The notes beneath the pieces were generated by a model, which searched no databases, had not been told where the DNA came from, and was given only the letters and a program-made list of their open reading frames with translations. Shown piece by piece: positions 5,909 through 13,978 of a stretch of DNA of 32,320 nucleotides. Origin of the DNA: Verrucomicrobia bacterium UBA3761 (GTDB taxonomy: Bacteria; Verrucomicrobiota; Kiritimatiellia; RFP12; UBA1067). The translations under genes and the position numbers were made by a program. The stretch lies in contig DFGB01000001.1 of the NCBI GenBank assembly GCA_002371135.1, positions 123,472 through 155,791 on the forward strand, written 5' to 3'. How positions within the stretch are numbered: position 1 is the stretch's first letter; each line of letters opens with the position of its first letter.

Positions 5909-7414
5909 ATGCCGCAAGAAGTGCGGCTCTCTCTGATTGCGTTTGCGGCGGCGGGAGCGGTGCTCGCGGCGTATTTGTCGTTCTTCGGCCCTGAGCCGCG
6001 GATGGTTGCGCTTGCCGGCTCGTTTTTCTTGTTCGCGGTTGCCATTGCGTTTGGCCTCAGGTGGCCGGCGGTCGTCGTTTTCTCCACGCTGGCAGGGTAT
6101 ATTTTCAACTTCGGTTTTCTCTACGGCGGGGATGTAGGGGCGGATTGGGGGCGCGTAGCGGTTTTGTCGGCGTCGCTGATGGCGTTGTCCATGGCGGGGC
6201 TTTTTTCGAAAGCCGCCGGGAAATGGTTCGCTGCGAAGAATGCCGATGCGCGGATGCACCGCATGGTTTTCGCGGCTCTTGCGTATTGCGTGGCGCTCGC
6301 CGCGCAGAATATCGTCCTTGAGCAGGATTGGTCTTCGCCGGGAACGGCGATTCCCGCGCTCGTCTCGCCCCTTATCGCGCTTATATTCGGTCCGTTCCTT
6401 CTTGTCGTCGAAATGTGCCACGGCTGGACGGACGAAGCGCCGTATTGGCTCGTTGGCATGCTAGGGCCGTATGCAGCGTATTGTGGATTTGTCTATGCGG
6501 CCTCGAAGCGCACTTCGGTGTGGCGGCATTTCGGCCGGTGCCATGAAGCGGCGCGGCTGGCATTTTGCGCGGTGATGGCGATTGTGGCGGCGATGGCGAT
6601 TTGGTTCGAGGTCCCTGAAGTGGAATTGCACACGATCGAGGTCGCAGGGAACAAAGTCGGCGATGGCGGTGTGCGCCTCGCCGTCATTTCTGATTTGCAT
6701 TCGTGCTCTTACGGGCGCTATCAGGCCGATATCCGCCGCAAATTGACCGAGCTGCACTCGGATAAACCCATCGATGCGCTCGTCTATGCGGGAGATATAA
6801 TCGACGATCGTCTGCCGGACATGCCTGCGCTGGCGCTCTGCTGCATCAACGATTGGCCGGTTTATTTCGTCACCGGCAACCACGACTTCTGGACGGAGAA
6901 GGTGTATGCCTACAAGCACATGTTGCGACACTTGGGCGTGCATGTCCTCGACGGGAATGGCGAAACGCTCCAGTGCAAAGACTGCGCAATAGACATTTGC
7001 GGCGTCGACGACCCCACATACATTCTCGAAGACGCGTGGCGCGAACAGCTCTCTTTCGCCGCCGCGGCCCACGATTCTTCGCGGCTTGGCATACTCGTTT
7101 CCCATCGCCCGGAAATGCCCGAGGAGTATGTGGGAAGGGGATTCGACATCGTAATCGCAGGACACATGCACGGCGGCCAGTGGTTGATTCCGTTCTGGCA
7201 TAGAGGCGTGATTGCGTCCGGCTGCTCCAGCGAGAATACGGGCAGGTTCTTCCCTCTGCATACGCATGGCGTGGAGACGCTCGCCGACGGGACGCGACTT
7301 GCGATCTCGCGCGGTCTCGCCCGCGAGGCTGTGCCCGTGCCCCGGTTTTTTAACCACCCGTCCATCATGGTCCTCGATATTTTCAACAAGCCATGCAACG
7401 CCTCGCCGCTATAG
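5909..7414 (+). CDS. Membrane-anchored calcineurin-like metallophosphoesterase
   Basis: This 501-residue protein has an N-terminal membrane half (about seven hydrophobic helices, residues 8-235) and a C-terminal metallophosphoesterase domain. The domain carries the full two-metal motif set: SDLH (Asp262, His264), AGDIID, GNHD (His325), SHRPEMP and GHMHGG (His419, His421). It resembles YaeI-type phosphodiesterases that act at the membrane, for example on lipid-linked phosphates, but the substrate cannot be told. The polytopic N-terminal half is longer than in YaeI and I do not recognise it. Codons 5846-5908 are open but consist of repeat words (ATGCCAAATGCC), so the first Met beyond them is used. 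The end overlaps the GH16 gene by 22 bases. Confidence 0.85.
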   Translation: MPQEVRLSLIAFAAAGAVLAAYLSFFGPEPRMVALAGSFFLFAVAIAFGLRWPAVVVFSTLAGYIFNFGFLYGGDVGADWGRVAVLSASLMALSMAGLFSKAAGKWFAAKNADARMHRMVFAALAYCVALAAQNIVLEQDWSSPGTAIPALVSPLIALIFGPFLLVVEMCHGWTDEAPYWLVGMLGPYAAYCGFVYAASKRTSVWRHFGRCHEAARLAFCAVMAIVAAMAIWFEVPEVELHTIEVAGNKVGDGGVRLAVISDLHSCSYGRYQADIRRKLTELHSDKPIDALVYAGDIIDDRLPDMPALALCCINDWPVYFVTGNHDFWTEKVYAYKHMLRHLGVHVLDGNGETLQCKDCAIDICGVDDPTYILEDAWREQLSFAAAAHDSSRLGILVSHRPEMPEEYVGRGFDIVIAGHMHGGQWLIPFWHRGVIASGCSSENTGRFFPLHTHGVETLADGTRLAISRGLAREAVPVPRFFNHPSIMVLDIFNKPCNASPL

Positions 7415-8226
7415 TCTTCACTGTTCTCGCGTTCGCGGCCTCTGCCGAAATCGCGCCCGCGGGCCCGTATACCTTCCAGTTGAAGTTCACTGAGAATTTC
7501 AACGGCAGTGAACTCAATCCCAAGCTTTGGCGGCGGATCGAGGGCTTCCCGGGGATGGGGGCCGACTGGAGAAAGAACATGTCTCTGCGGGAGGATCTTG
7601 TCGAGGTGAAGGGCGGCATTCTGACGCTCAAGGGCGTGCGCAACGACGACACGAGCGCCGACCCCCGCCGGCTTCTGACCGGCGGGATAACGACGGACGG
7701 CTTGTTCGGGATGAAGTACGGTAAGCTCGAAGCGCGCATCCGCCTCGTAGCGAAGAAGGGCGCCTGGCCCGCATTCTGGATGATGCCCGTGTCCTCGCCG
7801 AACGGCTGGCCGAACGATGGCGAAATCGACATTCTCGAGCGCTTGAATTTCGACCCGTTCGTCTACCACACGGTCCACTCGGCTTGGACGAAGAAAAGCC
7901 CCGGCGATCCGCCGTCGAGCGGAAAGGGGAAAATCAAACCCGACGCGTGGAACGTCTACGCGCTTGAATGGACGCCCGACTCGCTCGTCTGGAAAATCAA
8001 CGGCCGCGCCATGCACAAGTATCGCAAGCCGCTCAACGCCGACCACGAGCGCTGGCCGTGGGACGCGCCGTTCTATGTGATGCTCGATATGCAACTCGGC
8101 GGCAAATGGGTCGGCGAAGTGGACGAGGACGCGCTGCCTGCGATAATGCAGGTAGACTGGGTCAAATTCTACCAGCTCTCGCAAGGCTCCAAGCGCATAA
8201 GCGAATTCTCCCGCCCCAATAGATAG
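7393..8226 (+). CDS. Secreted GH16 family glycoside hydrolase
   Basis: This 277-residue protein has a signal peptide (MQRLAAIVFTVLAFAASA, cleavage near ASA-E) and a GH16 jelly-roll domain. The catalytic motif GEIDILERL fits the GH16 E-x-D-x-x-E pattern, with nucleophile and acid/base glutamates around the central aspartate. Flanking conserved strands include FGMKYGKLEARIRLVAKKGAWPAFWMMP, the HTVHSAW strand, and WNVYALEWTPDSLVWKINGR. GH16 enzymes cut beta-1,3/1,4-glucans, agar or related galactans. The exact substrate is not visible. It is probably periplasmic or secreted. Its start lies inside the metallophosphoesterase gene, so the pair is probably translated from one message. Confidence 0.92.
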   Translation: MQRLAAIVFTVLAFAASAEIAPAGPYTFQLKFTENFNGSELNPKLWRRIEGFPGMGADWRKNMSLREDLVEVKGGILTLKGVRNDDTSADPRRLLTGGITTDGLFGMKYGKLEARIRLVAKKGAWPAFWMMPVSSPNGWPNDGEIDILERLNFDPFVYHTVHSAWTKKSPGDPPSSGKGKIKPDAWNVYALEWTPDSLVWKINGRAMHKYRKPLNADHERWPWDAPFYVMLDMQLGGKWVGEVDEDALPAIMQVDWVKFYQLSQGSKRISEFSRPNR

Positions 8227-8270
8227 ATAAAGCAGGAAGTAGTTCGGGAGGGTCGCGACAAGCGCGGCCG

Positions 8271-8531
8271 CTATATGTCTTTGAACTTTAGCCCGAATTT
8301 GGCGAGGTATTTGACAAGCCTGTCGGAGTTGTTGGACGAAGTCTTGGCTTTCATCGATATGGCGAAGAGCTTCCTCGCGGCGTCGTCGGCGGATGACGAT
8401 TTGCGGCAGACTTCCACCACGTGAGCGAACTGGACGAGGCCAAGGCGACACTCCAGGAATTTGCGCCTGAGGCGGACTTCATCCGCACGATCTCGTGGAG
8501 GTGCCTGTCCGCCTCGTGCCCATCGCCAATC
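8271..8531 (-). pseudogene. Fragment resembling the C-terminus of an RtcR-type sigma54 regulator
   Basis: On the minus strand an open frame with no usable start runs 86 codons to a TAG at 8271. Its last 55 or so residues (VQFAHVVEVCRKSSSADDAA, then RKLFAISMKAKTSSNN, then SDRLVKYLAKFGLKFKDI) look like the C-terminal DNA-binding end of RtcR, the sigma54 activator of the RNA-repair operon rtcBA, as I remember that family. The AAA+ and ligand domains are absent. Upstream on the same strand lies a stop, then a repeat word (GAAAATCGAAAATT, about 8557-8570) and the lipase gene. I read it as the surviving tail of a deleted gene. The rest of the 8227-8588 gap shows nothing else. Confidence 0.5.
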
Positions 8532-8588
8532 TCAAGAGGTGAAAGAGACAGGAGAGGAAAATCGAAAATTGGGTATTGGCTACATTTG

Positions 8589-9521
8589 TCAACGCACGCT
8601 GTCGAGCACCTTGCCCATGACGCCGATGAGAATGTCGATCGAGTGGGCTTTCCAGGCGTCGCTTTCCTGCGGGACGTCGAGAATGCGTCCATAGTGGCGT
8701 GCGAGCGGCATCACAAAGACCGGGTCGGCCGAGCTTTTTACGTTGATGATGGAGTCTTCGGCCTTGCGTCTTTCGGCGGCCGTGAGCCGCGCCTGCAGCA
8801 GACGCGAAAGACCGAGCCCGTTGAAAGTCGTCCCCGTCACGCGTCCTTTGTCGTCTCCGCATGCCGCGACCACGTATGTCGTCAGCCCTCCGCCTAGCGA
8901 GTGTCCGACTACTTCCACGCGTCCTGACGTCGATGCGAGCACGCCGTTCATCACCTTCAACGCCTGCGCGTATTGATTGTCGAGATAGCCGAAGTACTGC
9001 CTCGTCACGGAAGACGCGTCCGTGAAACCGTTGGAGCCGTTGTCGAAGTCGCATCCGCTCCATGCCACGACTATGCCGTCTGAATCCGTGGACGCCATGA
9101 GGCGAGCGCGGAGGCCGGTGGCATAATGCAGATACCCGTCGCCGGCGTACGGCGTCATCGAGACGGAGTCGAGGCCGCACGCGCGCCATTCTTCGTCCGT
9201 GAACGGTCTGTATCCGGCGGGGATGTCGACTCCGGGATACGCGGCGTTCGCGCATGCCACAAGCCGCATGAGATTCGTCTGGACCTCCATAGGCTGCTCG
9301 AAGAATTTCTCCTCCTTCATTTCGAAGGAAAGCATGTTCGGCGCCGACGGGTCCACTGCATCTGCGGCGGCGGAGAGCGTGCCCGAGACGCCGGAAAGCG
9401 TGTTCGAGACGCCGGAGCGGATCATATCGACTCCCGATGACAGGATGCCGGCGTCCTTGTTTTGCGCGCAAAGGCCGGCGCCGGCGAGCGCGATGCAACA
9501 TACAATATACAGTTTCTTCAT
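8589..9521 (-). CDS. Secreted class 3 lipase-like alpha/beta hydrolase
   Basis: This 310-residue protein has a signal peptide (MKKLYIVCCIALAGAGLCA) and an alpha/beta-hydrolase domain. The nucleophile elbow is VEVVGHSLGGGLTTYVVAA, with Ser208 as the predicted catalytic serine. Upstream are IVVAWSGCDF (oxyanion-side strand) and a Tyr-rich helix, as in fungal lipase-like (class 3) proteins. Candidate acid and histidine are in SSADPVFVMPLARHYG. Between the signal and the catalytic domain (residues 24-60) is a low-complexity SGV-TLS-rich stretch made of near-repeats. It is transcribed divergently from the LysR gene. An extended -10 lies about 50 bases upstream. No clear ribosome site precedes the ATG. 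Confidence 0.8.
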   Translation of the reverse strand: MKKLYIVCCIALAGAGLCAQNKDAGILSSGVDMIRSGVSNTLSGVSGTLSAAADAVDPSAPNMLSFEMKEEKFFEQPMEVQTNLMRLVACANAAYPGVDIPAGYRPFTDEEWRACGLDSVSMTPYAGDGYLHYATGLRARLMASTDSDGIVVAWSGCDFDNGSNGFTDASSVTRQYFGYLDNQYAQALKVMNGVLASTSGRVEVVGHSLGGGLTTYVVAACGDDKGRVTGTTFNGLGLSRLLQARLTAAERRKAEDSIINVKSSADPVFVMPLARHYGRILDVPQESDAWKAHSIDILIGVMGKVLDSVR

Positions 9522-9569
9522 CTTGTTTTATATTTCGTCATTATTCTTGATTTTGGCGAGATGCGGCAT

Positions 9570-9578
9570 ATTATACCA
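9570..9578 (-). promoter_or_regulatory. Extended -10 promoter for the lipase gene
   Basis: On the minus strand, TGGTATAAT lies 49 bases before the lipase ATG. No good -35 hexamer is present. The expected -35 position is occupied by CCTCTTCCCTC, the outer end of the inverted repeat. The same arrangement is seen for the divergent LysR gene. Confidence 0.6.
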
Positions 9579-9591
9579 TTTCCGCAAGGGT

Positions 9592-9721
9592 GAGGGAAGA
9601 GGGATGAGGATTTTTCGATTTTCTATTTGCGATCAAACCTCTGCGTACTCTGCGTCTCTGCGATAAAAACGAGAGGCTTGAAGCAAATCGAAAATCGAAA
9701 AATCCTCATCCCTCTTCCCTC
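9592..9721. repeat. 39-bp near-perfect inverted repeat between divergent promoters
   Basis: The arms 9592-9630 and 9683-9721 are reverse complements over 39 bases with a single mismatch. They begin GAGGGAAGAGGGATGAGGA and continue with TTTTTCGATTTTC words. The 52-base loop contains CTCTGCGTACTCTGCGTCTC followed by TGCGATAAAAACG, a word shared with the gaps at 5720-5800 and 30114-30284. The palindrome sits exactly between the lipase and LysR promoters, and each arm ends about 10-14 bases from a TGnTATAAT box. It could act as a shared control element, a cruciform or an mRNA/transcription barrier. Confidence 0.9.
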
Positions 9722-9728
9722 CGAAAAA

Positions 9729-9737
9729 TGATATAAT
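9729..9737 (+). promoter_or_regulatory. Extended -10 promoter for the LysR gene
   Basis: TGATATAAT ends 7 bases before the LysR ATG at 9745. With the normal -10 to start-site distance, transcription would begin at or within a base or two of the ATG, so this message may be leaderless. No ribosome site is present, which agrees. Confidence 0.6.
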
Positions 9738-9744
9738 AGGCGTC

Positions 9745-10647
9745 ATGACACTCCAGCAACTGAAATACGCTGACGCGGTCGCCTCGTGCGGCTCGATCAG
9801 CGAGGCGGCGCGGCGGTGCTTCGCGACCCAGCCCACTCTTACAGAATCAATCCGCCTCCTCGAGGAGGAATTGCGCATAGCCATCTTCACGCGCTCGCCC
9901 AAAGGCGTAAGCGTGACGCGCGAGGGTGACGAGTTCCTCGCATCGGCGCGGCAAATCCTCGACGACGCGGCGCGAATCGCAGAAAAGTACACCGGCGCGT
10001 CCGTGCGACGGGCGCAGTTCGCCGTCTCCTGCCAGCATTACTCCTTTGCCGTCGAGGCGTTCATGGATGTCGTGAAGGCCAACGGGGCCGATTCGTATGA
10101 TTTCACGCTGCGCGAAACCGTTACGAGCGAAATCATCGACGATGTGGCCCGCCATCGCAGCGAGCTTGGCGTCCTGTATCTTTCCCGGCGCAACGAGCGC
10201 GCGATAATGAAGATCCTGCGCAAGGAGGAACTCGTGTTCGAAGAACTCTTCGAGGCCAAGCCCCACGTGTTCCTCGGCAAGAAGCATCCTCTCGCCGGCA
10301 AGAAGGTCATACGTCCGCAGGAGCTGGACGGCTATCCCTACCTCACATACGAACAGGGTGCGGAGAATGCGCTCTACTTCGCAGAAGAAGTGATGCCTGC
10401 CATCGACCGCAAGAAGAACATACGCGTCAGGGACCGCGCCACGATGACGAATTTACTGCTGGGGCTGGACGGCTTTACGGTCGCCTCGGGCGTCCATGCC
10501 AAGGGTTACAACCCTGCCATCGTATCGATTCCCCTGAAATTGGACGATTCGATCCGCGTGGGGACTTTGCGCCGGAGCGGCATACCGCTTTCTGCCGCAG
10601 GGGCGTCGTTCATGGACGCCATACGCGCCCGCATCGCGGCGATGTAG
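9745..10647 (+). CDS. LysR-type transcriptional regulator
   Basis: This 300-residue protein has an N-terminal LysR winged helix-turn-helix (MTLQQLKYADAVASCGSISEAARRCFATQPTLTESIRLLEEELRIAIFTR, with TREG at the dimer helix) and a periplasmic-binding-like effector domain (residues 90-295). Effector-domain features include LGVLYLS, PHVFLGKKHPLAGKK, LDGYPYLTYEQG and GFTVASG. CysB/CysL-like regulators of sulfur assimilation share this architecture. Because metY and cysK follow, it may control sulfur amino acid synthesis, but that rests on position only. The gene reads away from the lipase gene across a 39-bp palindrome and may be translated from a leaderless mRNA. Confidence 0.9.
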   Translation: MTLQQLKYADAVASCGSISEAARRCFATQPTLTESIRLLEEELRIAIFTRSPKGVSVTREGDEFLASARQILDDAARIAEKYTGASVRRAQFAVSCQHYSFAVEAFMDVVKANGADSYDFTLRETVTSEIIDDVARHRSELGVLYLSRRNERAIMKILRKEELVFEELFEAKPHVFLGKKHPLAGKKVIRPQELDGYPYLTYEQGAENALYFAEEVMPAIDRKKNIRVRDRATMTNLLLGLDGFTVASGVHAKGYNPAIVSIPLKLDDSIRVGTLRRSGIPLSAAGASFMDAIRARIAAM

Positions 10648-10707
10648 CATAGGGAAAATCTATTGCCAAAGCATAAAACTTCCGATTACCTATTGACCTC
10701 GAAAATA

Positions 10708-10716
10708 TGAGATAAT
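10708..10716 (+). promoter_or_regulatory. Extended -10 promoter for metY
   Basis: TGAGATAAT lies 36 bases before the metY ATG. A TTGACC at 10693 is too close (12 bases) to serve as a normal -35, so an extended -10 is the better reading. A good ribosome site (AAAGAAAGGAG) follows at 10734-10744. No sulfur-responsive riboswitch structure was recognised in the short leader. Confidence 0.45.
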
Positions 10717-10752
10717 ATCCGCCGTTGACACCGAAAGAAAGGAGCAACGGCA

Positions 10753-12048
10753 ATGGATAGCAAACAATACCACATCGAGACGCTGGCCGTCCACGCAGGT
10801 CAGGATGCGCATGGCGACATCGCCACCGGCGCGCGGGCCGTACCGGTCTACAGGACCACGGCCTACAACTTCCGCGACTCCAAGCATGGCGCAGACCTTT
10901 TCGCGTTGCGCGAGCTTGGCAATATCTACGCCCGGCTGATGAACCCGACGAACGATGTGCTCGCGCGGCGCATCGCGGCGCTCGAGGGCGGAGCCGCGGC
11001 GCAGACGCTCGCCTCGGGCACGGCGGCCATCTACTTCACCATCACGAACATCGCCCGCGCCGGCGACGAGATCGTCGCGGCCGACAACCTCTACGGCGGC
11101 ACGTTCGCCCAATTCGACGCCATCCTCCCGAACAACGGTATCAAAGTGAATTTCACCCCGGTGAACGACTTTGCCGCCGTGGAGGCCGCGATAAACGAGA
11201 AGACGCGCCTCGTCTTCATCGAGACCGTCGGCAATCCGTCTCTCGATATCGCCGACATCGAGCGGTACGCCATCGTCGCGCACCGCCACGGCCTCCCGCT
11301 TGTCGTCGACGCGACGTTCACTCCGCCGCCGCTCTTGCGGGCGTTCGACCATGGAGCCGATTTCGTCATACATTCGCTTTCGAAGTGGATCGGCGGCCAC
11401 GGCGCGGGAATCGGCGGCGTGGTCGTCGAGAAGGGAGGTTTCGATTGGACGAATACGAAGTTCGCGCTCTACAACGAGCCGGACGCCGGATACCACGGAC
11501 TTCGCTTCGCCCACGACCTGCCGGACCCCCTCAAGCCGATTGCGTTCTCGATCCGCCTTCTCACGGTCGGCATCCGCAATCAAGGCCCGACTCTCGCGCC
11601 GGACGCGGCGTGGATATTCCTGCAAGGCGTGGAATCGCTCCCGCTCAGGATCGCCCGCCACAGCGAGAACTCTCTCGCCGTCGCCAAGCATCTCCAGAAC
11701 CATCCCAAAGTCGCGTGGGTCAAATATCCATCGCTCGTCCAGCCGGAACTTGCGGCGAAATATCTGCCGCACGGCGCCGGCGGCGTGGTCGTCTTCGGCG
11801 TCAAGGGAGGTGCCGCCGAGGCGCGCAAGGTTACGGACGCTGCGAATGGCGAGATTTTCTCGATTCTCGCGAACGTGGGCGACGCGAAGAGTCTTATCAT
11901 CCATCCCGCTTCCACGACCCACTCGCAGCTTTCCGACGAAGACCTGCGCAAGGGCGGCGTCGTCCCGGAACTCATCCGCCTCTCCATCGGCCTTGAGCAC
12001 ATCGACGACATCATCGCCGCGCTCGACGAAGCGCTGGAGGCGATTTAG
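10753..12048 (+). CDS. metY: O-acetylhomoserine aminocarboxypropyltransferase (sulfhydrylase)
   Basis: This 431-residue PLP enzyme of the Cys/Met metabolism family makes homocysteine (or cysteine) from O-acetylhomoserine and sulfide. Features are HIETLAVHAGQ at the N-terminus, PVYRTTAYNFRDSKHGADLFAL, NIYARLMNPTNDVLARRIAALEGG, SGTAAIYFTI, VDATFTPP, and the PLP lysine in HSLSKWIGGHG (Lys211). The length of about 430 and the NxGP (NQGPTLAPDAAW) segment favour MetY over the shorter MetB/MetC enzymes. The tail DAKSLIIHPASTTHSQL is also typical. A strong ribosome site is present. It is followed by an outer-membrane protein gene and cysK, suggesting a sulfur-assimilation neighbourhood under the upstream LysR regulator. 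Confidence 0.95.
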   Translation: MDSKQYHIETLAVHAGQDAHGDIATGARAVPVYRTTAYNFRDSKHGADLFALRELGNIYARLMNPTNDVLARRIAALEGGAAAQTLASGTAAIYFTITNIARAGDEIVAADNLYGGTFAQFDAILPNNGIKVNFTPVNDFAAVEAAINEKTRLVFIETVGNPSLDIADIERYAIVAHRHGLPLVVDATFTPPPLLRAFDHGADFVIHSLSKWIGGHGAGIGGVVVEKGGFDWTNTKFALYNEPDAGYHGLRFAHDLPDPLKPIAFSIRLLTVGIRNQGPTLAPDAAWIFLQGVESLPLRIARHSENSLAVAKHLQNHPKVAWVKYPSLVQPELAAKYLPHGAGGVVVFGVKGGAAEARKVTDAANGEIFSILANVGDAKSLIIHPASTTHSQLSDEDLRKGGVVPELIRLSIGLEHIDDIIAALDEALEAI

Positions 12049-12135
12049 AATTTTCGATTTCCGATTTTCGATTTGTTTCAAGCATCCCTTTGGGGGCATG
12101 GAGAACAGGAGAGACAGAAGAGGGAAATCGAAGAA
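12049..12135. repeat. Degenerate TTTTCGATTTCC word array
   Basis: Directly after the metY stop come TTTTCGATTTCCGATTTTCG and TTTGTTTCAAGC (12052-12080). At 12118-12148 come AGAGGGAAATCGAAGAATTC and TTTCAATC. The words are those of the 5690-5824 and 9592-9721 elements, but here the two halves pair only weakly. The middle (12081-12117) has no recognised content. Confidence 0.6.
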
Positions 12136-12165
12136 TTCGTTTCAATCTTTCAAAGGAGAACTACC

Positions 12166-13029
12166 ATGAACAAGACAAAAATCATCATTGCGGCCGCGGC
12201 CGCGGCAATCGCCACGCACGGTATTTTCGCTGGCGTCCCGCTCAACAACCTGCAAGGCACTGGAGGCATCGCCTTCAACCCTCTTGCATACACTGCCGGC
12301 CTGCCTTGGGACGGCGGCGAAACAAACGCCGTGAACGACTGGGTCTCGAAACCGCAGGTCGGCACGTGGTTCGTCAACCTCAACGACGCCGACATCAACT
12401 GGTACGCCGGCTCTGTGGCGCTCAACTTCGCAAAGAGACTTGAAGTTTCGTACGGCTACGGGTTCATTAACGCCCGCAAGTACGGCGACAAGTCCATAGA
12501 GACTCACAACCTCGGCGCCAAATTGCGCATTCTCGACGAGAACGCATTCGAGACGTCCTGGGTGCCGGCGATCGCAGTCGGCGGCGTCTACAAGCATACC
12601 GATTCGAAAACGGTAGATGCCCTAGGCCTCGACAAATACGGGTTCGACGCCTACATCGTCGCTACCAAGTTGATAACCCAAACTCCCGTCCCAGTGCTCG
12701 TCTCCGGCGGCCTCCTCTATACGGATGAAGTCGTGAACGGCGTGGTCGGGCACAATGACTACGACACCGTTGCGTTCGGCAACGTCGACATCCTGCCGGC
12801 CGAGAACATCGCGATCGGCGTCGAATACAAGCAGGGAGCGCGTGTCGGCGACGGAATACGCAATCACGACTACTGGGACGGACACGTCGCGTGGTTCGTC
12901 ACCGACAGGCTGACTCTGGTGGCGGCGTTCGCCGAAACCGGCGACAAGGACAAGTTCTATCGCCGCGGGTCGGCGAAGAACCTCGGCGTCGGCTCCGGCG
13001 TCGTGTTCTCTCTCCAATATCAATTCTAA
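12166..13029 (+). CDS. DUF3034-like outer-membrane beta-barrel protein
   Basis: This 287-residue protein begins with a signal peptide (NKTKIIIAAAAAAIATHGIFA) and continues GVPLNNLQGTGGIAFNPLAY, the start typical of DUF3034 proteins. The rest is rich in alternating hydrophobic/aromatic strands (LEVSYGYGFINARKYG, AFGNVDILPAENIAIGVEYKQG, HVAWFVTDRLTLVAAFAETG) and ends in a strand with a terminal Phe (VVFSLQYQF), the hallmark used to insert barrels into the outer membrane. Its substrate is unknown. A strong ribosome site (CAAAGGAGAA) fixes the start. A short piece of a second copy (residues 31-55) survives at 18632-18709, fused to a cysK tail, so a DUF3034-cysK pair once existed twice. Confidence 0.75.
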   Translation: MNKTKIIIAAAAAAIATHGIFAGVPLNNLQGTGGIAFNPLAYTAGLPWDGGETNAVNDWVSKPQVGTWFVNLNDADINWYAGSVALNFAKRLEVSYGYGFINARKYGDKSIETHNLGAKLRILDENAFETSWVPAIAVGGVYKHTDSKTVDALGLDKYGFDAYIVATKLITQTPVPVLVSGGLLYTDEVVNGVVGHNDYDTVAFGNVDILPAENIAIGVEYKQGARVGDGIRNHDYWDGHVAWFVTDRLTLVAAFAETGDKDKFYRRGSAKNLGVGSGVVFSLQYQF

Positions 13030-13054
13030 ATGAGAAAGACGAAAGGAAACGACA

Positions 13055-13978
13055 ATGAGCAAGATTGCAAAGAATATTCTGGAGAAAACGGGCGGCACGC
13101 CGCTCGTTGAAATCTCCGGCAGATTGAACAAGGGCGGCGCGAGGGTGCTCGCAAAGGTCGAGTATTTCAACCCCGGCGGAAGCGTCAAGGACCGCATAGC
13201 GCTCGCGATGGTCGAGGCGGCGGAAAAGGACGGCACTCTCCGGCCCGGCGCCACGATCATCGAGCCTACGAGCGGCAATACTGGCGTAGGCCTCGCGCTC
13301 GTCAGCGCGGTCAAGGGCTACCACCTCATCCTCACCATGCCCGAGACGATGTCGGTCGAGCGGCGCCGACTTGCGGCCGCCTATGGCGCCGAGATCGTCC
13401 TCACGCCCGGTCCGGCCGGCATGAAGGGGGCGATTGCAAAGGCGAACGAACTCAGAGACGCGACTCCTGGCGCGGTCATCCTCCAGCAGTTCGAGAACCC
13501 AGCCAACCCCGCCGTCCACTACCGCACCACGGGACCTGAAGTGTGGGAAGGGACGCATGGCGAGATCGCAGCGTTCGTCGCAGGCGTCGGCACCGGCGGC
13601 ACGATCACCGGCACGGGCAGATACCTCAAGGAGAAAAACCCTGGCGTCAAGCTTTTCGCGGTCGAGCCCGATACCTCGCCGGTCCTCTCTGGCGGCCAGC
13701 CCGGTCCCCACAAGATCCAGGGCATCGGCGCCGGGTTTGTGCCCAAGGTGCTCGATATGACGCTTCTCTCCGAGGTCGTCAAGGTTTCGGCGGATGACGC
13801 CGGCGCCACGGCGCGCGCCGCCGCAGCCGACGATGGACTGCTCGTCGGCATTTCCTCCGGCGCAGCCCTCTGGGCCGCATTGGAACTTTCCAAGCGCCAG
13901 GAGTTCGAAGGCAAGACGATCGTCGCGCTCCTCCCAGACACCGGCGAGCGCTATCTCTCGACCTGGCTGTTCGAATGA
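13055..13978 (+). CDS. cysK: Cysteine synthase A (O-acetylserine sulfhydrylase)
   Basis: This 307-residue PLP enzyme makes L-cysteine from O-acetylserine and sulfide. The PLP lysine is Lys45 in NPGGSVKDR. The substrate loop is EPTSGNTG (residues 70-77), and the phosphate-binding loop is GVGTGGTITGTGRYL. The conserved tail is GISSGAALWAALEL, then LLPDTGERYLSTWLFE. The length is standard. The ribosome site GAAAGGAA precedes the ATG. The stop overlaps the next ATG (ATGA), coupling it to the thiF-tail reading frame. The last 55 codons recur with high similarity at 18713-18880. Confidence 0.97.
   Translation: MSKIAKNILEKTGGTPLVEISGRLNKGGARVLAKVEYFNPGGSVKDRIALAMVEAAEKDGTLRPGATIIEPTSGNTGVGLALVSAVKGYHLILTMPETMSVERRRLAAAYGAEIVLTPGPAGMKGAIAKANELRDATPGAVILQQFENPANPAVHYRTTGPEVWEGTHGEIAAFVAGVGTGGTITGTGRYLKEKNPGVKLFAVEPDTSPVLSGGQPGPHKIQGIGAGFVPKVLDMTLLSEVVKVSADDAGATARAAAADDGLLVGISSGAALWAALELSKRQEFEGKTIVALLPDTGERYLSTWLFE

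Noticed and set aside
6910..8451. 513-residue minus-strand frame opposite the metallophosphoesterase and GH16 genes
   Set aside because: Shadow frame; both plus-strand genes carry complete catalytic motifs.
10648..10752. Possible SAM or other riboswitch before metY
   Set aside because: The promoter lies only about 36 bases from the start, leaving no room for a riboswitch, and no conserved motif is seen.
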